In this document: piece by piece, positions 61,048 through 64,000 of the stretch
Layout of the letters: every line of letters starts with the position of its first letter
How positions within the stretch are numbered: the stretch's first letter is position 1
NCBI RefSeq assembly: GCF_000970085.1
Contig: NZ_CP009506.1
Span: forward strand, 3,720,001 to 3,784,000
Reading direction: 5' to 3'
Origin: Methanosarcina siciliae T4/M
GTDB lineage: Archaea > Halobacteriota > Methanosarcinia > Methanosarcinales > Methanosarcinaceae
DNA length: 64,000 nucleotides
The notes under the pieces: generated by a model
Database searches by the model: none
The model's input: the letters and a program-made list of their open reading frames with translations, nothing else
Told to the model about the DNA's origin: nothing
Translations under genes and position numbers: made by a program

Positions 61048-61240
61048 TTAGCTCGTGCTGAATTGTCTTTATACGGGCAATCGTTCTCCTGATTTCTCCG
61101 ATCCTGCCAGGGTTTTCCGGAGCCCCGCCTGCAGAGGTAAGAGCTCTTTCCCTGACCAGTTCGTTATTCAGGTTTTCGAGTTCATCAGCCCGTTCTTCAA
61201 TCGTCATGGTCCGGATTTCGTTGGTCCTGAGAATTGCCAT
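61037..61240 (-). CDS. rpl29: Ribosomal protein uL29
   Basis: 67 residues, two helices: 'RTMTIEERADELENLNNELV' and 'GRIGEIRRTIARIKTIQHEL'. Starts on the last base region of rps3 (ATG overlapping its TAA) and runs into rnp1. Confidence 0.95.
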   Translation of the reverse strand: MAILRTNEIRTMTIEERADELENLNNELVRERALTSAGGAPENPGRIGEIRRTIARIKTIQHELNEI

Positions 61241-62178
61241 TATTCCTTAGCCTCCTTGTGGACCCTTGCCATTGGATGCCAGTAATCATAGCTCCCATGC
61301 TTGTGTTGCCAGACACCATTGACCTGCCTGCGGACTTCATCCGAACCTTCGACATAGACAAGTTCGGCCCCTTCAATGTCTTCGGATGTTTCAGCCTGGA
61401 CTTCTTCTTCTGCTTCTTCGGGCTCTGCAACTTCAGCTTCCTCTACGGGTGCCGGTGCAGGGGCTTCGGGAGCAGGAGCAGGAGCTTTGGCTTTTTCCTC
61501 CTTTTTGGGAGCTTCGGCTGCTTTCTCAACAGGCTTCTCAACAGGCTTCTCAGCAGGCTTTTCAGCGGGTTCTTCAACTTCGACGGATTCCCTGACTTTG
61601 TAGGAGTCGGGAAGTACAACGCCAGGCTGAATGATCCTGACTTTGCAACCAAGAGTCCCGAGCTTTTTGACTGCTACTGCAAACCCTTCGTCCACGACTT
61701 CTTCTACAGGATTTCCGGAGTGCTTTATGTACCCGTTAACAAATTTCTCGACTCTGGACCTTGCTCCGGTAAGCTTTCCGGAAATTACGACTTCACAACC
61801 AAGGGCGCCTGCATTCATGACTGCTCTGAGAGTGTTGTGTCCGGCTTTCCTGAAGTACCAGCCCCTTTCAATGGAAGCGGCAAGCCTGGACGCCATCATC
61901 TGGGCGTTAAGTTCGGGCCTCTTGACTTCCTGAGCATCAATCTGCGGGTTTTCGAGGCTGTATTTGTTTGCAACGTCGCGGGTAAGTTTCCTGATGACCT
62001 TCCCGGCTTTCCCGATTACCATTCCCGGCTTTTCAGAGTAGATAACAATCTGGGTGCCCATGGGGGTCCTGTTTAACTCCATGCCGCCGTATCCAGCCCT
62101 GCTGAGCTGTTCTGCAAAATACTCGTCCATGGAAGCTTTGACGTACCCGTCACTGACGAATTTTTTCTCTATTGCCAT
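61240..62178 (-). CDS. rps3: Ribosomal protein uS3 with long acidic/proline extension
   Basis: 312 residues. KH domain ('IVIYSEKPGMVIGKAGKVIR') and C-terminal S3 domain ('GCEVVISGKLTGARSRVEKF', 'GTLGCKVRIIQPGVVLPDSY'). From ~210 on there is a low-complexity tail of EKPAEKP/EKPVEKP repeats and Ala-Pro-Glu runs, ending in a conserved-looking 'GSDEVRRQVNGVWQHKHG' and 'YDYWHPMARVHKE'. Most archaeal S3 proteins are shorter (~210-240). The ending W/H motif suggests the tail carries a functional element. Confidence 0.95.
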   Translation of the reverse strand: MAIEKKFVSDGYVKASMDEYFAEQLSRAGYGGMELNRTPMGTQIVIYSEKPGMVIGKAGKVIRKLTRDVANKYSLENPQIDAQEVKRPELNAQMMASRLAASIERGWYFRKAGHNTLRAVMNAGALGCEVVISGKLTGARSRVEKFVNGYIKHSGNPVEEVVDEGFAVAVKKLGTLGCKVRIIQPGVVLPDSYKVRESVEVEEPAEKPAEKPVEKPVEKAAEAPKKEEKAKAPAPAPEAPAPAPVEEAEVAEPEEAEEEVQAETSEDIEGAELVYVEGSDEVRRQVNGVWQHKHGSYDYWHPMARVHKEAKE

Positions 62179-62634
62179 TTAGCGCACCTCGGAGAGGATC
62201 ATCTCGATATTTACAGTTTCCGTATCTTTGGGCGTTGCCCTTCCCCTGGCCCTTGGCATGAACCCATGAATCACTCTTCCGCGCTGGATGGCGGCGTGGG
62301 TGATGTACATGTTTGCAGGTTCAAGGCCTTTATATTCGGCGTTGCTTTCTGCATTTTTAAGGACCTTTAAGATCTCTTTTGAGGCACTTATAGGGTACCT
62401 TCCTGCAGCCATTGGCCCTTTCCTGTGACCCGTTCCGTCATGGTGCTTCTTGAAGGGAACTGCCTGTTTCATGGCGATTACGTCCTCAAGGAACTTCCTG
62501 GCTTCAGAGGCCTTCATACCCTTAATCTTGCAGCAAACCTCACGGGATTTCTTGGGGGAGATGTGAAGTTCGGAACCCATTGCTTTAGAGGTAGTTTCGG
62601 GGTCTCCATTGATTGAGTAATTGATTCTTGCCAT
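62179..62634 (-). CDS. rpl22: Ribosomal protein uL22
   Basis: 151 residues: 'SELHISPKKSREVCCKIKGM', 'AVPFKKHHDGTGHRKGPMAA' and the beta-hairpin 'RVIHGFMPRARGRATPKDTE' that lines the exit tunnel. Adjoins rps3 without gap. Confidence 0.95.
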   Translation of the reverse strand: MARINYSINGDPETTSKAMGSELHISPKKSREVCCKIKGMKASEARKFLEDVIAMKQAVPFKKHHDGTGHRKGPMAAGRYPISASKEILKVLKNAESNAEYKGLEPANMYITHAAIQRGRVIHGFMPRARGRATPKDTETVNIEMILSEVR

Positions 62635-62645
62635 TCCCTTTCACC

Positions 62646-63056
62646 TCATTTAAGCGGTACGAACTTGCTTGAACGGGTTGCTCCCACACCGGCACTGCCG
62701 TGGTTAACTCTTGATCTTGTAGGTGCGAATTCTCCGAAGCGGTGCCCGACCATTTCAGGCTGGAGATCTACACTTACAAACCCTTTCCCGTTGTGGATTT
62801 CGATAGTCTTTCCGATCATTTCGGGAAGGATGATCAGGTCCCTGTGATGGGTCTTAACCTTCTTTCCTTCCTTGAACTCATGCAGGACTTTCTTCTGCCC
62901 GTCTGTGAACCCGCGCTTGATGCTCCTGCGCTCTCTTGATGGCAGGAGTTCTGCAAACTCTTCAAGACTCAGTTCCTGAAGTTCTGAGACGGTCTTCCCG
63001 CGGTAGGTATACTCACCCTTTCTCTTCGGTAACCTTGATGATGATTTCTTTGCCAT
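62646..63056 (-). CDS. rps19: Ribosomal protein uS19
   Basis: 136 residues: archaeal N-terminal extension with 'SLEEFAELLPSRERRSIKRG', core 'TIEIHNGKGFVSVDLQPEMV' and 'GHRFGEFAPTRSRVNHGSAG'. Order rpl2-rps19-rpl22-rps3 is standard. Confidence 0.96.
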   Translation of the reverse strand: MAKKSSSRLPKRKGEYTYRGKTVSELQELSLEEFAELLPSRERRSIKRGFTDGQKKVLHEFKEGKKVKTHHRDLIILPEMIGKTIEIHNGKGFVSVDLQPEMVGHRFGEFAPTRSRVNHGSAGVGATRSSKFVPLK

Positions 63057-63071
63057 AACGAATACACCTCA

Positions 63072-63788
63072 TCAGCGCTTCATTCCGGTCCTTCTTGCTG
63101 CAATCAGTCCGACCTTTCTTCCGGGCGGGGCGTTTCTGCTAACGGTAGTTGGCTTACCAGGGTGTTTCCAGGCACCTCCACCGAACGGGTGGTCAACAGG
63201 GTTCATAGCAACAGCCGAAACCCTCGGATACTTTGCAGCCCTTGTTTTCATTTTGTGATACTTTTTCCCGGCTTTAAGCCACGGCCTGTCCACTCTGCCG
63301 CTGCCGGCAACAATCCCGACGACTGCCCTGCACTTGGGGTTGAGCCATTTTATGTTCCCCGAAGGCATGGACACTGCAGTCCTGGTCGGTTCGTGGGTTA
63401 CAACGGTTGCATATACTCCGGAGGAACGGACAAATTTGCCGCCGTCGTTTGGCTTTGATTCTATATTGCAGATGAAGAAACCTTCGGGCACATTTCCGAT
63501 AGGTACAATGTTCCCGGGTTTTACCTCAGCATCGTCTCCGCACTCGATAATATTCCCTACGGCAATGCCTTCGGAAGCAAGAAGGAAAAGTTCTTCTCCG
63601 TTTTCAAAGGTAACTTTTGCTATAGGAGCTGAACGAGCAGGGTCGTGCTCGATGTCTATGACTTCTCCCCGGAGGGAGCTGTTTTCATCCACACGGGGGT
63701 GTCTCAGGTCTGCCTTGTACTTGTGAGAAGGAGCTCTGTAGGTCGGAGTGCCTCGACCCCTGTTCTGTGATATTAGTCTTTTACCCAT
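63072..63788 (-). CDS. rpl2: Ribosomal protein uL2
   Basis: 238 residues: 'MGKRLISQNRGRGTPTYRAP' start, 'GRVDRPWLKAGKKYHKMKTR' and the peptidyl-transferase-centre loop 'AMNPVDHPFGGGAWKHPGKP'. Intact, of archaeal length. Confidence 0.97.
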   Translation of the reverse strand: MGKRLISQNRGRGTPTYRAPSHKYKADLRHPRVDENSSLRGEVIDIEHDPARSAPIAKVTFENGEELFLLASEGIAVGNIIECGDDAEVKPGNIVPIGNVPEGFFICNIESKPNDGGKFVRSSGVYATVVTHEPTRTAVSMPSGNIKWLNPKCRAVVGIVAGSGRVDRPWLKAGKKYHKMKTRAAKYPRVSAVAMNPVDHPFGGGAWKHPGKPTTVSRNAPPGRKVGLIAARRTGMKR

Positions 63789-63798
63789 GGATCACACC

Positions 63799-64000
<202 letters not shown>

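Noticed and set aside
61376..61603. Plus-strand Ala/Ser-rich frames opposite rps3
   Set aside because: They are antisense to the low-complexity tail of S3 and carry no start signals.

Overview
The window comes from a methanogenic archaeon that is almost certainly a Methanosarcina. It carries a soluble-type heterodisulfide reductase operon (hdrA-hdrC-hdrB), several copies of the Methanosarcina-restricted UPF0228 family, PGF-CTERM anchored beta-propeller surface proteins, archaeal-type ribosomal proteins (S4e, L19e, L32e), the RNase P protein Rpp29, and AT-rich TATA-type promoters.

Region 1 (1-10.3 kb) is metal-cofactor and transport metabolism. It holds the end of a nitrogenase component 1-like gene and a homoaconitase-type small subunit (YLRT motif). 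A homocitrate synthase is split into two overlapping genes that share the catalytic residues between them (NifV-omega/NifV-alpha arrangement). There is a FecBCD/BtuFCD-like iron or cobalamin ABC importer, a second binding protein, and an odd in-frame chimera of a substrate-binding protein with the tail of an ABC ATPase. A decayed ISAzo13-type transposase lies before region 2.

Region 2 (10.9-15 kb) is hdrA-hdrC-hdrB, translationally coupled, ending in a hairpin terminator. The HdrA carries a C-terminal MvhD-like domain that has lost its cluster cysteines.

Region 3 (15-50.5 kb) is the unusual part: about eight degenerate tandem cassettes. A cassette typically contains, read left to right, (i) a relic of the hdrB 3' end on the plus strand, then on the minus strand (ii) a YVTN beta-propeller surface protein with a PGF-CTERM-like tail, (iii) a membrane-anchored UPF0228 protein, (iv) a secreted C39/papain-like cysteine peptidase, and (v) a roughly 500-bp leader that is nearly identical between cassettes. 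The leader carries a TATA box, two conserved hairpins and a hairpin that pairs with the Shine-Dalgarno sequence of the peptidase gene. Copies have been broken by a 17-bp tandem duplication, poly-A slippage, a 147-bp MITE, an IS4-like element inserted in a leader TATA box, and an IS1634-like element. In two cassettes deletion has fused the peptidase leader and signal peptide to a 55-codon mini-ORF that overlaps the start of the propeller gene. I read the array as an expanding, recombining family of secreted peptidase / possible inhibitor / surface propeller genes seeded from the hdrB 3' end. The functional link is inference.

Region 4 (50.9-64 kb) is core genome: a gamma-class carbonic anhydrase, a winged-helix regulator, adenylate kinase, secY and the archaeal spc/S10 ribosomal protein cluster on the minus strand, running out of the window inside rpl23. 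No tRNA, rRNA or CRISPR array was recognised.
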